From Diploscapter coronatus (taxonomy: Eukaryota > Nematoda > Chromadorea > Rhabditida > Rhabditidae), in NCBI GenBank assembly GCA_964036155.1, contig OZ038422.1, positions 22,529,201 through 22,593,200 on the forward strand: a stretch of 64,000 nt of DNA. Reading direction: 5' to 3'. The notes below the pieces were generated by a model. The model saw only the letters and a list, made by a program, of their open reading frames with translations. It was not told where the DNA came from and did no database searches. Below, piece after piece: positions 32,696 to 45,600 of the stretch; within the stretch, counting starts at the first letter, position 1; every line of letters begins with the position of its first letter. The translations under genes were made by a program, and so were the position numbers.

Positions 32696-33473
32696 CAGAT
32701 TTTATTTTAAAAACTGAAAAAAGCGTAATTTTGATAATGAGTAAAAATGGTAAAAATAATATTTCGTATAAACATAAAATGACTATAGAATAACCTATTG
32801 TTTTAGTATGTTCAAATAAAGTTAAGTTTATCATCTTCGCCTAAATATACTAATGAAAGAACTGATATTCATGAATTTTCGCGATATGCTGGCTGATTGT
32901 ATCGTGAGAGATGTTTGAAATAATTTTGTAAAGCAAAATACCGAATTTTTTGAATAATTTAAAATACCGGTTGATGCCATTCCTGCATGCTGGGGGGTTA
33001 GGTCAGATTATTCTGTTTCTCTGAATTCTCTGCCAAATATGCTTGCAGCAATTATCTCTTGTTTCACATTAAGCCGATAAAGCTTCAGCCATTCATTTCA
33101 GTTACGTAATCACTCAAAGATGCATAACAATTTTCTATAACCAGGTGAGTATATAAAATAGTTTTTAGAATAGGTTCTACCGTTTCTCATTCTTAAAAAA
33201 TCTCAAGAAACGGTAAAATTAGTTAATGGCTTGCGAAGTTGTGAACTGTTCAAGATGTATTTATCAGCAATAACGCTCGATATGTTTAACTTCAATTCTT
33301 GGCTTATTGATGTGATATAATTCAATTTTTACAACAGATGATCACATTTTTAGCTGAAAATCATTTATGAACTTCCTATTTTCGAGACTCCGATTTAAGC
33401 TATTGATACTTTAAATTAAACTTAAGCCATTCAAAAATCATCTCCCATATCTAATCTTCGAATTTTAGTGGCA
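32696..33473. other. Intergenic / promoter of the C6-like gene
   Basis: No coding exon or clear element recognised. Confidence 0.45.
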
Positions 33474-34730
33474 ATGACTACAAGAAGATTATTCTGCTTC
33501 TTTTTGCTGTTATCAGTGAAATGTGGAGAATGCTGCATCCGAGTAATTACATCAGACGAAACTGTGATCACAACAACGAGCACTGCGAGCACTGCAACGA
33601 CGCAAACCCTCACCACAGTGACAACTACTCCTCCAGCAACTGGAACCACGGAAGCAGCGACGACGACGACAACGACGCCCACGACAACAGCAACGCAAAC
33701 AACTACTTCGACAACACAAACCACTACTACAACTACTACAACATGCAAGTTAAAAGATCTGTTAAATTTAAGAGTTGCGCTATTAATTGGCAAATATAAA
33801 AGCGAGCAGCTTATAGCCCAAAAGGTGCCAAGCAGAGGCTATAGTTGAAATAGACCTATGCGTAGGAACCATACATGGTTTTGCAAAACTCCGAATTTTC
33901 AGAAATTTTCTATTCGAAATGATAAAAAATTAGGTGTAACTAAGAAATTCGTGAAGAGGAAAATAAAGCGAAAATAAATTTTGACCAAAACCCACTCCTA
34001 TGAATGGTTCATCGAATCTGATTATGACTTTCCGTGACCCTCCACCTTGAAGGGTACTTGTTTGCCATTTTGGGGTTTCAAATGATCACTTTTTAAACAA
34101 AAGCAAAAAATGAAAGGGGGAGAAGTTTACGGTCTCTACCTGTGGCAGTCACGACCTACAATCCTAATTTTAGTGTTGTGCGATGATGACTGCGCTCAAA
34201 TAACAACGACAGATACGATATTCGGAAATTGGTCGGGCTGCTGTGATGGTTGAGTGCAATTTTCATGTAATCGAAGAAGATCGATTTCAGGCTATTATAT
34301 GTCGCAGCTGCGACTGTTCGCACCTACCATTATGGACAACTCGCAGCCAGGCACTTGCGTCCTTAACTATGACTGTGCTTTCGAATATTCCTACAAAATG
34401 ATGATCACTCAGAATCAGCAGGATAGCATGATCAACTGTAGGATCACCCCCAGAGATCCGGCTGGCGTGGAGCCATTAAATGTGGAGGTCGGCTGCAATA
34501 TCGCCGATAGAAGATTCCACATAACCAACGATGGAATGGTGATGCTCTATGCCTTTGCCTGTCTAAATATTCCCGCAGGGACTGCAAATAACTGCCCCGT
34601 TCCCACACACGATAGTCCTACAGTTAATGACGCCAAAAGCGAGCAAACCACCACCTTGAATCATAACGATGTGACTCTGTTCAACAGATTTTTAGAATTT
34701 ATGAACTTCGTTTCTAAAAACCGAAATTGA
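33474..34730 (+). CDS. Secreted Thr-rich protein with C6 (DUF281)-like domain
   Basis: Three exons: 33474-33744, 34174-34248 and 34291-34730. The signal peptide is MTTRRLFCFFLLLSVKCGEC. A stalk of about 55 residues follows, nearly all Thr with some Ala/Pro (O-glycan mucin). Then LLCDDDCAQITTTDTIFGNW and SGCCDG from exon 2, and exon 3 with TIMDNSQPGTCVLNYDCAF, INCRITP, VEVGCNIADRRF and FACLNI. Cysteine spacing resembles the nematode C6/DUF281 domain, of unknown function. The first intron works only with a GC donor (T|GCAAGT): a GT donor one base on would break the frame, while the equivalent site in the lectin gene reads T|GTAAGT. The long open Asp/Asn and Val frames over the stalk are shadows of its ACN repeat. 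Confidence 0.77.
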
Positions 34731-36045
34731 ACATCTATTTGATTGCTACCGATTTATAGATTCTCTATAGAAACGTGTTGCAGATCTTTCCAAATTAGTT
34801 CATGTAATATTGTCGTAATTTAATTAATTTATTTATGTTAATTACAGTCCCATTATTAGTAAATTAATAAATGAATTATAATAATTTGCGTTTCGTATTT
34901 AAGCTTTTTTATAGTACACATGAGAAGAATTCCTCTACAGCTTTTGAAAAAGAATCAAATAATTTATTCCATATTATTGCTATGGAAATCGAATTCGAAG
35001 GTTTTTACCACCCATTTTGTCCATATATAATATTAACTAATCAATTTCTTAAAAAGTTCAAAATTTGATAATCTTAAATATAGTTGTGCAAATCAACACA
35101 GAAGAGAATTCCTCCAAATCGTAGCATTTGCGAGAGACTATTTGATAGGAGATAATAATAATGTCCGTTTTCTCTCACCATTCATTTCCTACAGTTTCTT
35201 CAATGTATCGCATTAGATGCCCCATTTTTATCTGAGATAGTGCGTACGCACCCGTAAAGCAAGTCTTCTAGAGAAGAGATTGAGATACGCCTGACCGAAC
35301 TTTCTTCTACCCTTCATGGTCATTTGCTAATTGGAAATATCTTTGCCTTTTATTTAAAGGAAAATGTCGTAAGCAATACCAGCAGTTCGTCCAGGATGTC
35401 TGAATAAGAGATAAAAAAAGAAGATCTACAATTATATTTAGAATAATATTGAAGGAGTCTATATGATTAGTGAAGAATTAATGCTTCTTAATAATTTGAG
35501 AATAAGGCTCCAAAGTGACAAGAATTAAAATAATCTTTGTAAGAATGAAAAAACTCCGAATGAATAATTTTAAGCGAATTCTGATTGATATCCTTCTATG
35601 GTTAAGAATTGAGAACACGATTTATAAAAAAAAAAAAAAAGAATTAACGAAATAAATAAGCTTTACATATCGTACATGCACTAAATTCAATGAAAATTAG
35701 CTATAGAAAATGATATACGTATTTCATAAAATATTCATTTCAAAGTGAACTGAATCATTGCCCTATAAAATGATCAATGTTGAGAATTTCGAATAGAAGG
35801 AAAAAATAAGATCGTCAGCATTTAGTTTGTTATCACATAAATTTATGGATTTAGTAATGAATGGGTATTACTTAGGATTCATAAAATCAATTTGCTGTTT
35901 TTTCCCTTATGAAAGTTAGAATATTTTATTCCGTTACGGATGTCACATCTCAATCCAGCGCCTAATACATATTGGGCGTGCGCGTCTGCAAGCAATTGAT
36001 TGCATTCAGCATCAAGAAAATCAAGCTAACCCAATCTATGCAAGA
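34731..36045. other. Intergenic
   Basis: AT-rich, no gene recognised. A 14-A run lies at about 35627. The 34871-35068 frame has no support. Confidence 0.45.
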
Positions 36046-38684
36046 ATGCTAAAACTGATTATAAGTCTGCTGTTAATTAATACTGCAAGCAGTTGCATTT
36101 CGGCTCCAGAAATGGACTTGGAGCCCGTTGACCCTACAGATACTGTAACAACCACGACTACAACTACCACGACGACGAGTAAGTCATTTGAAGTATCATT
36201 AATTCTTGCACTGGATATTAAAAATATCCATTAAAGTTTAACATTCGAGACACTATGATTTAAATTATCGCAAGGAGCTTTCTCCAAACAACCAATATGG
36301 AATTTTTATCGGATCTCTTTCAAAGACGCGCTATTTCTTTGATTTACTGATTGATAGACGTTAGAATGGACGATTCCATAACTTTTTTGATAGTTTAGGT
36401 CAATTGAAAAAGTGAATACAAAGAAGAAATAGAAAGAATACAGTATTTGAAATTAGAGAACAAGTATTTTATGCAAAAACTAATAATTATAGAACCGTAA
36501 ACTGATCTATTTCCAATTTTAAAAGCAAGACGAAATTTCGCGTTATGATTAATTGTCATTGCACAACTGTCTACTTTTAGCTACGCCGACCACCAGTACG
36601 TCAACTCCAACTACAACCTCAACCACTACCTCAACTACAACATCAACTACTACCTCTACTACTACTACTACCTCTACTACAACATGCAGTGAGCAACTCG
36701 TTTTAACTTTTTTTTTTTTTTTGCAATTTTTAATAATATGGCATTTTTAGCGTATCAGTGTCCAACTGGATATGAAATGATTCTCGATTCGTGCTATTTC
36801 GTAAGGAAGAACATTTTGTTATTATCAATGAGCGATTACTCGAAACAGAATAAATGAGAAAAATTGATGTGTAAGAATTTTGGTTCGCTAAATGATTTTG
36901 ACGATTATTTAAAATCATGCAACGTACACTTTGCAAATTCGAATCTGTACATTATTTATTCTGTCTCAAGTTATCGGTTATTGACAATACACTAATTTAG
37001 ATTTGTTAATTTAATCAGAGATGTGCAGAATTCCGATTCCGACCTTGAGGAATTTTCAATTCAAATTTCGAATTTTTCAAATTTAAAATTCTGCACACTC
37101 CTGATTCCAATAAAATTCACATCAGAAATAACTGCTATATGTCATGATGTCGTGAGCCATATTTTCCCACACTATTTCCCCCTACTTTCACTCCCTTCCC
37201 TATCTCCAACTATAACGCGCGACATCACGACACATAATAATTGTTCACATCAGGCAGAGGCTAGGATATACAGCAGCGAGGTGATCGCCCAGGCCACGTG
37301 CACAGCCCAAGGTGGTCATTTGGCATACATAACCAGTGCAGCCGAAAACGATGCTATATACATAAGTATCAATTTAATTAACATAACTAAAAATAGCTTA
37401 AAAACTTCAGAAAATGGCTAGTTATCTAGTGGATAATCATTCCTGTCTTTGAGTAAATTCTTTATACACTTTCGACTTTCGAATATGATAAGAAGTTTTT
37501 TTTTTAATGTTTCTTCTATAAAGACGAAAAAAATCTCTTTATTCATCTAATGAAGACATTGAAAATTTTTCGTAAAGCCGAAATTAAATTTAAACAAAAA
37601 ATCATTGATCCTTAAAATATCGCAATATTTTAATTTAGGATTCGGCGGTCCCGCTCAATATTTCATCGGAGTTAGACGAATAGCTCCAAATGTATGATAA
37701 TTTTCCAAATATTATGGAATAATATCTGCTAATTTCATAGAATCCCGTGTTTACATATCTAAATGGTGATCCTCTGGTTTTCGCAAATTGGTGTCCAGGG
37801 GGTATGTTGACAATTTTTGGAAAAATACCAAAGAATGATTGCCTAAGATAAGTAGCATTAAGAATTTAGTTAGGGTTCCCAAGCCTCGTCTATTGCAAAT
37901 ATACGTTTTGTAGAAACGTGGTAGTTTGAAACCAAAATCTGGGAAGGAAGCATCCTTAAAGCTTAAAATGTCATGAAAGTCTACCTCTAAATCGATCATA
38001 AACCTGAAAAAATCGTTCTATCCCAAAAAATCAGGCCAAAATCTCGGTAAATAACCACGCATAAACAGTATTTCGTTTGTGGAAATATTTTCGTTTTGGG
38101 CGATGGGTTTTTTACGGTTTTTTATTTTCATTTTTCCCTTTATAGAAATCTTATTTGAAATCCAGTTAACCTTTCTGCTAAAGAATTTTACACCGAAAGA
38201 CAGTTTGACATATCCGCTTGGAACCCTAAACTTAGTACATCTATTTTTGTTCGGCAACTTGGAAACCTCAAGTCCTCAAAATCATGCGAAATAGTGTAAG
38301 ACGAGAATCTTTTTCCTACCATCCCTCACCCTATTTCGCATGGCTTGAGGTTTCCAAATACCCTTTTGTTCATACTGTTGTTGATGATTAAAAATGATGT
38401 ATCTAAGACGCGTTTTCTTGTTTTCTAAAGTTATTTTTAAATGATCTGATGACCTATATTATAATATTTTAGAGCCGGCGAATTTTCTCAATACTGAAGA
38501 ATGCGTGTTAATGCTAGACAAAACAAGTTGCTGGAATGATATATCGTGTACTGATGTGTTTGCGTAAGACGCTTTCTAGCTGATTTTTTCCATTTTTATC
38601 GAAATTAGGCATTCAAATTATTATCAGCGATTCAGATACGGTCCGTATGGTGCAATATGTGAGACTGATCGACTTTGTGTATAA
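36046..38684 (+). CDS. Secreted C-type lectin with Thr-rich stalk
   Basis: Eight exons: 36046-36178, 36581-36688, 36751-36800, 37254-37365, 37639-37691, 37741-37801, 38473-38563 and 38609-38684. The signal peptide is MLKLIISLLLINTASSC. An acidic spacer and Thr-rich stalk cover two exons. The CTLD reads YQCPTGYEMILDSCYF, GGHLAYITSAAEND, QYFIGVRRIAPN, GDPLVFANWCPGG, EPANFLNTEECVLMLDKTSC, WNDISC and GAICETDRLCV. Unlike the lectin at 11786-15266 it keeps the EPAN...WND series near calcium/sugar-binding positions, so carbohydrate binding is plausible. In nematodes such genes often respond to pathogens. The mucin stalk and gene plan match the other lectin and the C6-like gene next door. Confidence 0.87.
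37023..37098. repeat. Foldback repeat in a lectin intron
   Basis: GTGCAGAATTCCGATTCC at the left pairs with AAATTCTGCACAC at the right. Similar GTGCGGAATTCCGATTCC text occurs near 46168 and a looser version at 56052. Confidence 0.5.
38253..38360. repeat. Foldback repeat in a lectin intron
   Basis: GGAAACCTCAAG...ATGCGAAATAGTG pairs with CACCCTATTTCGCATGGCTTG then AGGTTTCC. The left end has the GGCAACTTGGAAACC motif seen in other foldbacks of the window. Confidence 0.65.
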
Positions 38685-39632
38685 ATTTGACAGAACCTAG
38701 AGCCATTTGTAAACAAATACAAGGAATACTGTATTAATAGATACTATCATTGGTAGAAATTCTGTAAAATTATTCAATTATTAATTATATTCTCTCATAG
38801 ATGGTGTTCATTGCAGAATAAAATGATTACTTCCGAATCTGCTTCAGTCAACATTGCAAAAGAATAGATCACAACCACGTGTTTACACCTTATTCTAAAT
38901 AAAAGAAACTATAATGGCAAAAATCAATTAATTTCTTGAAAAATATGAACAAGATAATTTTTAGTGAAGAGAAGTACACGTAGGAATGGTTTGACTTTAG
39001 GATGAGATGGGAATAGAGATTTCTGATGCGTTCCCCTTTCGCGACCTGGATCTATCGACCCAAGGGAAAGGAAGATATTCTAATTGAAAACTACGTCGTA
39101 TCACAGCATTTTCAATTACTCGCTCGACTCTTTGCAAAACTGTACATTTATAATTTTACGATTTTATTAAGCGAAATTTAGATTCACTGAATAATCTATC
39201 AAAACCATCACTGATTTACAATTTGTTGTGTATGAAAAATAGAAAAAGACCATTTAGAAAGGAAATAAGGTCTATTTAGGTTAATCGAATTTCATCTCGT
39301 CTTCCTTTGATTCACTCAAATTTTCAAATTGTCATTAAGATATAGTAGCCTTTTTCATTTTATATATTTTTCTTTTCAATAACCTGTTTCAATTTGTGGG
39401 TTTACTTGATATATTTTTAGTAAACTGACATAAATCATAATAATTTATTTGAGTCATATTGATTTTAAACTTGCGAACATAAACATTGACGTTTAAATTA
39501 CAGAAAAATATTGCGCAAAGCCTAAAAATATTTCGGCGTAACTAGATCCATTATATTCAGCCATAAATCAACTCCAATAGGCAAATCGACCTAAATTCAT
39601 CGAAAAAAATCAGAATATGGGTATTCCAATCT
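38685..39632. other. Intergenic, tail-to-tail
   Basis: Between the 3' ends of the lectin (+) and the Hog gene (-). No gene recognised. Confidence 0.5.
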
Positions 39633-42600
39633 TCATACCAAATCATTCAGTGTTGGAGAGGTTGTGAAACTCCTTAAAGCTTTTCGAAATTTCGTAACGA
39701 GCTGAGAATGCTTGTCATTATTAATCTGATAAACTTGTTCCATAGATAGAATCTTACTTCAGCAAATTTGTACTGTATGTTAATCTCCTTCACATTGCTA
39801 TGGCAGGAGGCAAACATATCATTCACAAATATCCGTCCATTGCTAGTCATCGGTGCATAAATTCCTTTTCGCTGTGTAATCCAAATCTCTTGAATTTTCT
39901 GTTGTTGGAAGAGACCCTGGAATATTTGGTAATCAAACGAGTTTTTAGAAATTCCAAAATTAGTATTTTCTCCAAATTCTATGCTATTTTCGCTATTTAT
40001 GACCATGAATGCGTGAAGAAAACGCGCATGTTAATTTTTAAATTACAAAAACTCATGAAATAAACAAAAATGACAAAGCAAATAATTGCTTAGATTGATA
40101 TTTTCTGCGCTATTGAAATTTTTATTCACAATTACCTTTTTCAATACGATCACACAATCTCCCTCCCTCAATTGATCGGCGTACACGGCTTTCGTTGGCA
40201 AAATCTCGATGTATTCATTGTAGATATCTAAAAATGTTCAATTTCGCATTTTCGAAGTATTGACTAGGATACTATCGCATGAAGTTTTGAATATTAGATG
40301 CTTTCCAGATAACCGCAGCATTTTTCCATATTCAGTCATGATTGTGAAGAAATACGCGTTATGTTCGGGCTCTCTGTGCATCCACATCGTAATTGGAGTG
40401 AAGAATGTCTAAAATAATTTTGAGAATTAAATATAAGACTTTTAATCGACAAAAGTCATTACATGAGTTTTATTAGCAGTCAGAACGAAATCGCCGACAT
40501 CGATTTCACTCATCCTTTTCTTTCCATTTGGAGTAGTCAGCCAGGTGTCGTCAGAGAAGCAATACCTTTGCAGCCAGTTCGAGTTTTGATACTCCTCTAG
40601 AATTTATCAATTCAACGACATTTTATTAGGGAAGAAATACGATAAAGACTGTTGGAATAGCTGGAAGCTTGAGCCCCGCCTGCCCGAGCCTGGGCTGCTG
40701 ATTGCTCTGCGATTGCTGCATTCTGAAAACAATGAAGATGTTATTAATCGAATATTGTATCGACCAAGTCTAAGCGGTAATAAATTACGATAAAAATTGT
40801 CAGGATATTTCTAAATTGCAGTTCGCCCTACTCTAAAAATTCATTCTATGGAATACGTTGAAGGCAATTCAACATAATTTCTAGAAGTAGAATCGAAATT
40901 GATCACTTAATGATTCAAAAAAACTAGCGACTTGTAATGAATTTCATACGTTCAGTGCCTTGACATTGGCACTTTAGATTTTAAGGGAACCTGCACACAA
41001 ATATCAAATTTGCAAAATTAAAATAATTGCTTATCGTAGTACCTGTTGAGACTGTGATTGAGCAATTTCCAAGGCACGCTGCGTTTGTGCGAGTTGGTTG
41101 GATAGTTGATTTATTGTGGCTCGATTCGCTGCTGATTGATCGGTTGGTCCTAGATTAAAGAAGATCATTTTTACTAATATTAAAACCATAAATGCTACCG
41201 GAATTCTGTCCTTGTGTCCCATCGCCTCCGTTTTGATTTATCGTGGCTTGATTCGCTGCTGATTGATCGGTTGGTCCTAGATTAAAGAAGATCACTTTTA
41301 ACAATATTAAAACCATAAATGCTACCGGAATTCTGTCCTTGTGCTCCATTGCCTCCGTTTTGATTTATTGTGGCTCGATTCGCTGCTGATTGACCAGCCG
41401 ATCCTAGATTACAGAGATTTATTTTTAACAATATCAAAACCATAAATGTTACCGGAACTCTGTCCTTGCGTCCCACCACCTCCGTTTGATTGTGGCAGAT
41501 CAACAAAGTCGCTTGAAGGAGGAGGCTGAATAATGGAGTTTTCTTGGAATCAGCGATTTCAATACTCAATGCAAATTTTAATTGAATCCAAGTTAGACAA
41601 TTTAAAAATTGCCGAGTTCAGGTCCAGTTCGTGTGTTACTTTTAAAAAATCTTGCAAAAATTCGAGTTGAATTTGAGATCGAAAATGTTCGAATTGTCAT
41701 AGACTCAGCACAAGCTGAGGTATTTCATGCCAAGTAATCACAATTTCAACTACTTAGCGTTCTTACGAGAGGACTCGACTGGAAAGTAAGCGCACTGAAG
41801 AGTCCTGCGTCGATCTTGCAGACCCTTTCGTTGTATCTCTGAGTGCCCCAGACGAATTCGGCCGGACTGACTATCGACTCGAATGTCGTGTTGAATTTCC
41901 TCTGCACTCGCCGTAGCAGCATCTGGAATGCTCGACCCCATGATTTCATTCGAAATATTGAGTTACAGTGGCCATTTTCTGAGTGTCATGTTTGTTGAAC
42001 CCTGGCAACTGTTTCTGCTCGTCAATTGTGCTGAATATTTCATACTGCAGCTCTGGGTTACAGCAGGCTTGGCCTAAATTATAGAGATAATCTTCAATGA
42101 TTTAGCTATTTCAGCCGATTGATACCGTTGAGCTCTTTCAGTTTAGATGGACAATTGGTCGATTTTGCTTCCCCCAGATCCACGTTAACTGGCCAGTGAA
42201 GGGGGTACTGAAGCGTTCATTTTCGCATTTAAGTCGAATGAATAGATTGGGTTTTTGAAGAATTCGCAATTTTTCAACCTGTTGTAATAGCATGTGGGAC
42301 TAGGAATAGTGCTGCGTGAGATTTCGATTTAGACTTCGGAGGTAAAAATTGTTGAAATTGAAAATTCGACTTTGATTTTGAATTTAAAAAAAAAAAATTC
42401 CACTCTCACGCGCTACCTTGGCTAATAGGAGAAAATATGAAAGAATAGGAAAGTTATCATTCCCACTCTCATACTATTTCAGTAGTTATGAAGTTGCGAA
42501 TTTTTCAAGCTACCAATAAATACGCGTTTTACCTTAACTTCTGTTTCATAGGCAAAGATATGGTATTTATCGACTCTGAATTTGCAAACTCGATCATTTT

Positions 42601-45600
42601 GATGATTGGCTCGGAAGACAAAATCGTCGTAGGACACAATGACTTCCATAGAGTGCTGCACGATCTCTTCTGCGTCCCATTGCAGCTTCTGAAAAGGAAT
42701 CGTTTTCTGTGAAATACTGTGAAATTTATGCAGTGATGCACAAGAGTTTGGAACAGCTTGTAGATTTTAAACATGACTGGTTGATACATTTGCAGTGTTT
42801 AGATCTGATTGAAAATTTCAAAAACTACAAATTTTTCAATCTTTTGCGCACCACTGTACTCACCTTTGCGATTTGTCGCAAATTATACTGATAGAAATTC
42901 GGCTGATCGATAAGTTCATTGTAAGCGCAGATTAACGCATTGTAAAGAGCTAGATTGCAACAATACGAGCCTAAACTGATATTGAGTTTCTTTGAAAAAG
43001 AAACTTTTGTCGTCATACCTTCATGTTCCAATTGACAATGTGAGTTTAGAGGGAACCCTTCTCTTTCACCGGCATGCTCAAGTGCGAGCGGAACGTGAAG
43101 TGACTTCATATTAGGCAGAACAATGTCTGTGGAGCCCAATGGCTCACGAACAGAAATTGAAAAGAAATAGTTCTCGGCTAATTGATAATCAATGTCGTAC
43201 TGAAAAATTTTCGAATTACAGAAAATTTGTAATCTTCGTGATTTTCAGCTTTTCATTTTGTGGTTCCTAGACAAGGCAACACGGATTTGGTGTAATGACG
43301 GACTGACGAAATGCAATATAAACGATAGGAATTGTGTGACAAGGGGTTATTTTCGGGCTCGTCATCTCACATGTCGTCCTTCTGTTCATAATGACATTTT
43401 CAAACTATTTCCAAACGATATAAATCGAAAGATTCTTTTCTGAGAAGGCATTATTTGAAATTTTATAATAATTTGTAAGATAAAATGGACCCTATCTAAC
43501 CTGTCTTGGTGTAGAATAGGCCAAAATGGTGAACTCCTTGTAGAACTGCTTGCAAATGACCGTGCCAACGTGATGAGTGACGAAGACGAAATCTCCCCTT
43601 GAGACGATCACCTCAAATGATTTCTCGAAGCGTCGTTGAATTGCCTTTTGAACTCTCTGAATTCAAATCAGTCCAATTTTCAGTAGGGCTGTAAATCATA
43701 TCGGCTCACAGATATTCTCGTCTTTCTCTTTTTTGCTTCTCTATCACCAACGTACTCTAGTCGCTCTTTCTCTTGACATTTTTCTGTTCATTAACGAGTT
43801 AGAGAGGAACAATGGATAAGCAGAGAAACGGAAAGAGAAGAGAGAGAATAGGATGCGTCGCTGGAAGCGAAAAAAAACCAAGAGAGAGAATACTTGCGAG
43901 CCGGTCCGATTTACAAGCCTGATATCTACCAAATCAGTAACATCTGTATTCTAAATACCCCAGCAATAATTCCTTCACTGCCTGGACCATACATGGGCGA
44001 AGTGGACAACTCAGTGACAGCATCTCGGATGGTCTTCGACAATACTCCATCGCAACATTTGTTTCCTGCATAATTTTGAAATTATTAGAAAATACGCAGT
44101 CCATTGTCAACCTGTCGTCTGCTTCATTATACAGTGCGTTCCTTTGGGCAGTTTTTCATTCCACCTAGAGTTTTCAAAATATTTCGGCTTCGGAGGAGGT
44201 CCGGCAACTTCATCAGTGGCGTTTACGTTTTGAGTTTGGCTCTTGTTTTCCTGAAACTCACCAAAATATCAATTAACTCATGAAATGAGAAGAATTTTGG
44301 TGGAGTTAGTCTTTGTTTGAAAGAATTGTAATTTTAGAAAGATATCTCAGGAACAAATATACCAAATCTAAGACCTCACAGAACAATATTTTGAAGAGAA
44401 AACTTAGGTACTTATTTAATCACATGGTTAGACTAATCTTAAATTTTTAAAAATCGATCTTATCTGAAATATAATATTTCAAGCATAAAAATTCACTTAC
44501 GATCAATGTCTCATCTTCTTCATCTGATTTATCTATGATGAAACTCGGAGTTTCCATTTCCGATTCGACACTATTTTTCTCGATTTGGCGATGTTTTCTA
44601 TTCACCGTTCTTTCTGATCTCTTCCGTCTCAAATATAATCTTCCAGTTTGGTTTTTATATCCTGAGGATCAATTTCAATGAAAATTTCAATCAAAAGGTA
44701 TCACTTTGATCGTCATACTTAAACTGATTGTCATATGTCTCGATTTGTCTTATTGGTGGTTGGCAGGACAGATCTTCTAAAATACAAATACCATCAATAA
44801 AATCTCCATGATTTGCAATAGTGGGCATAAATATGGAACCAAGCATGATTTTATTCTTGATCTGACTTTCTTCAATTTTAGTGAACCGATTTCACCACAA
44901 TTTTTTTTTACAAATATTGCCATTTGTAAGACCTGAAATTCTCTAAAATTCCAACCAAAATCGATTTCATTAAGGATTTAGAAATACGGCAGTTTTATGA
45001 AGTAATAAAACGATTTTGACTTTACAAAGCTATCAATTTTCTTAAATCTGTTCATTTCGCTTCAAATTGAGTCGATTTTGATGCCTGAATGGCAACTTGA
45101 AAACTGTATGACATTATGATAAGATTTGACGAAATATAGAGAGAAAATCTGCCTCACTCTATCATCTTCTACTCTATTTTGCCTACGATTTTAATTGTAT
45201 CATGCGGTTTCCAAATATATTGCGCGAAAATGATATAAAATTTGTACAATTTTATAAACAAAACACTAAAAATTATGAAAGAAAATAATGGAAAATCAAT
45301 AATATCGTAGAAAAATTGCCGCATTTTAGTAAAAAGCGTGTTGTAGTATAGCTGTTGCCTAGAAATACAATAATACTCTACACACTCATGCTCGGCTCCA
45401 TAATTTTGTTGCCACTGTAATTGCTACCTCCAGCAAGTGGATCTTCAGCAATGTCTGGGAAATACCCCCTCACACCCAGCGGTCTCGTCGACCCCAAATG
45501 TTCCTGTGCATCCAGAGCTGTAAACCAATCCTCGCGTGTGATGTCGAATGGATCATACTAAACTTGACTCATCATAACTGAGTGACTCTCGTTCAATTTT

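Noticed and set aside
33431..33799. Long antisense Val-rich frame and plus-strand Asn/Asp/His-rich frame over the Thr stalk
   Set aside because: Both are the other readings of an ACN repeat that codes Thr in the C6-like gene; no splice sites or family support.
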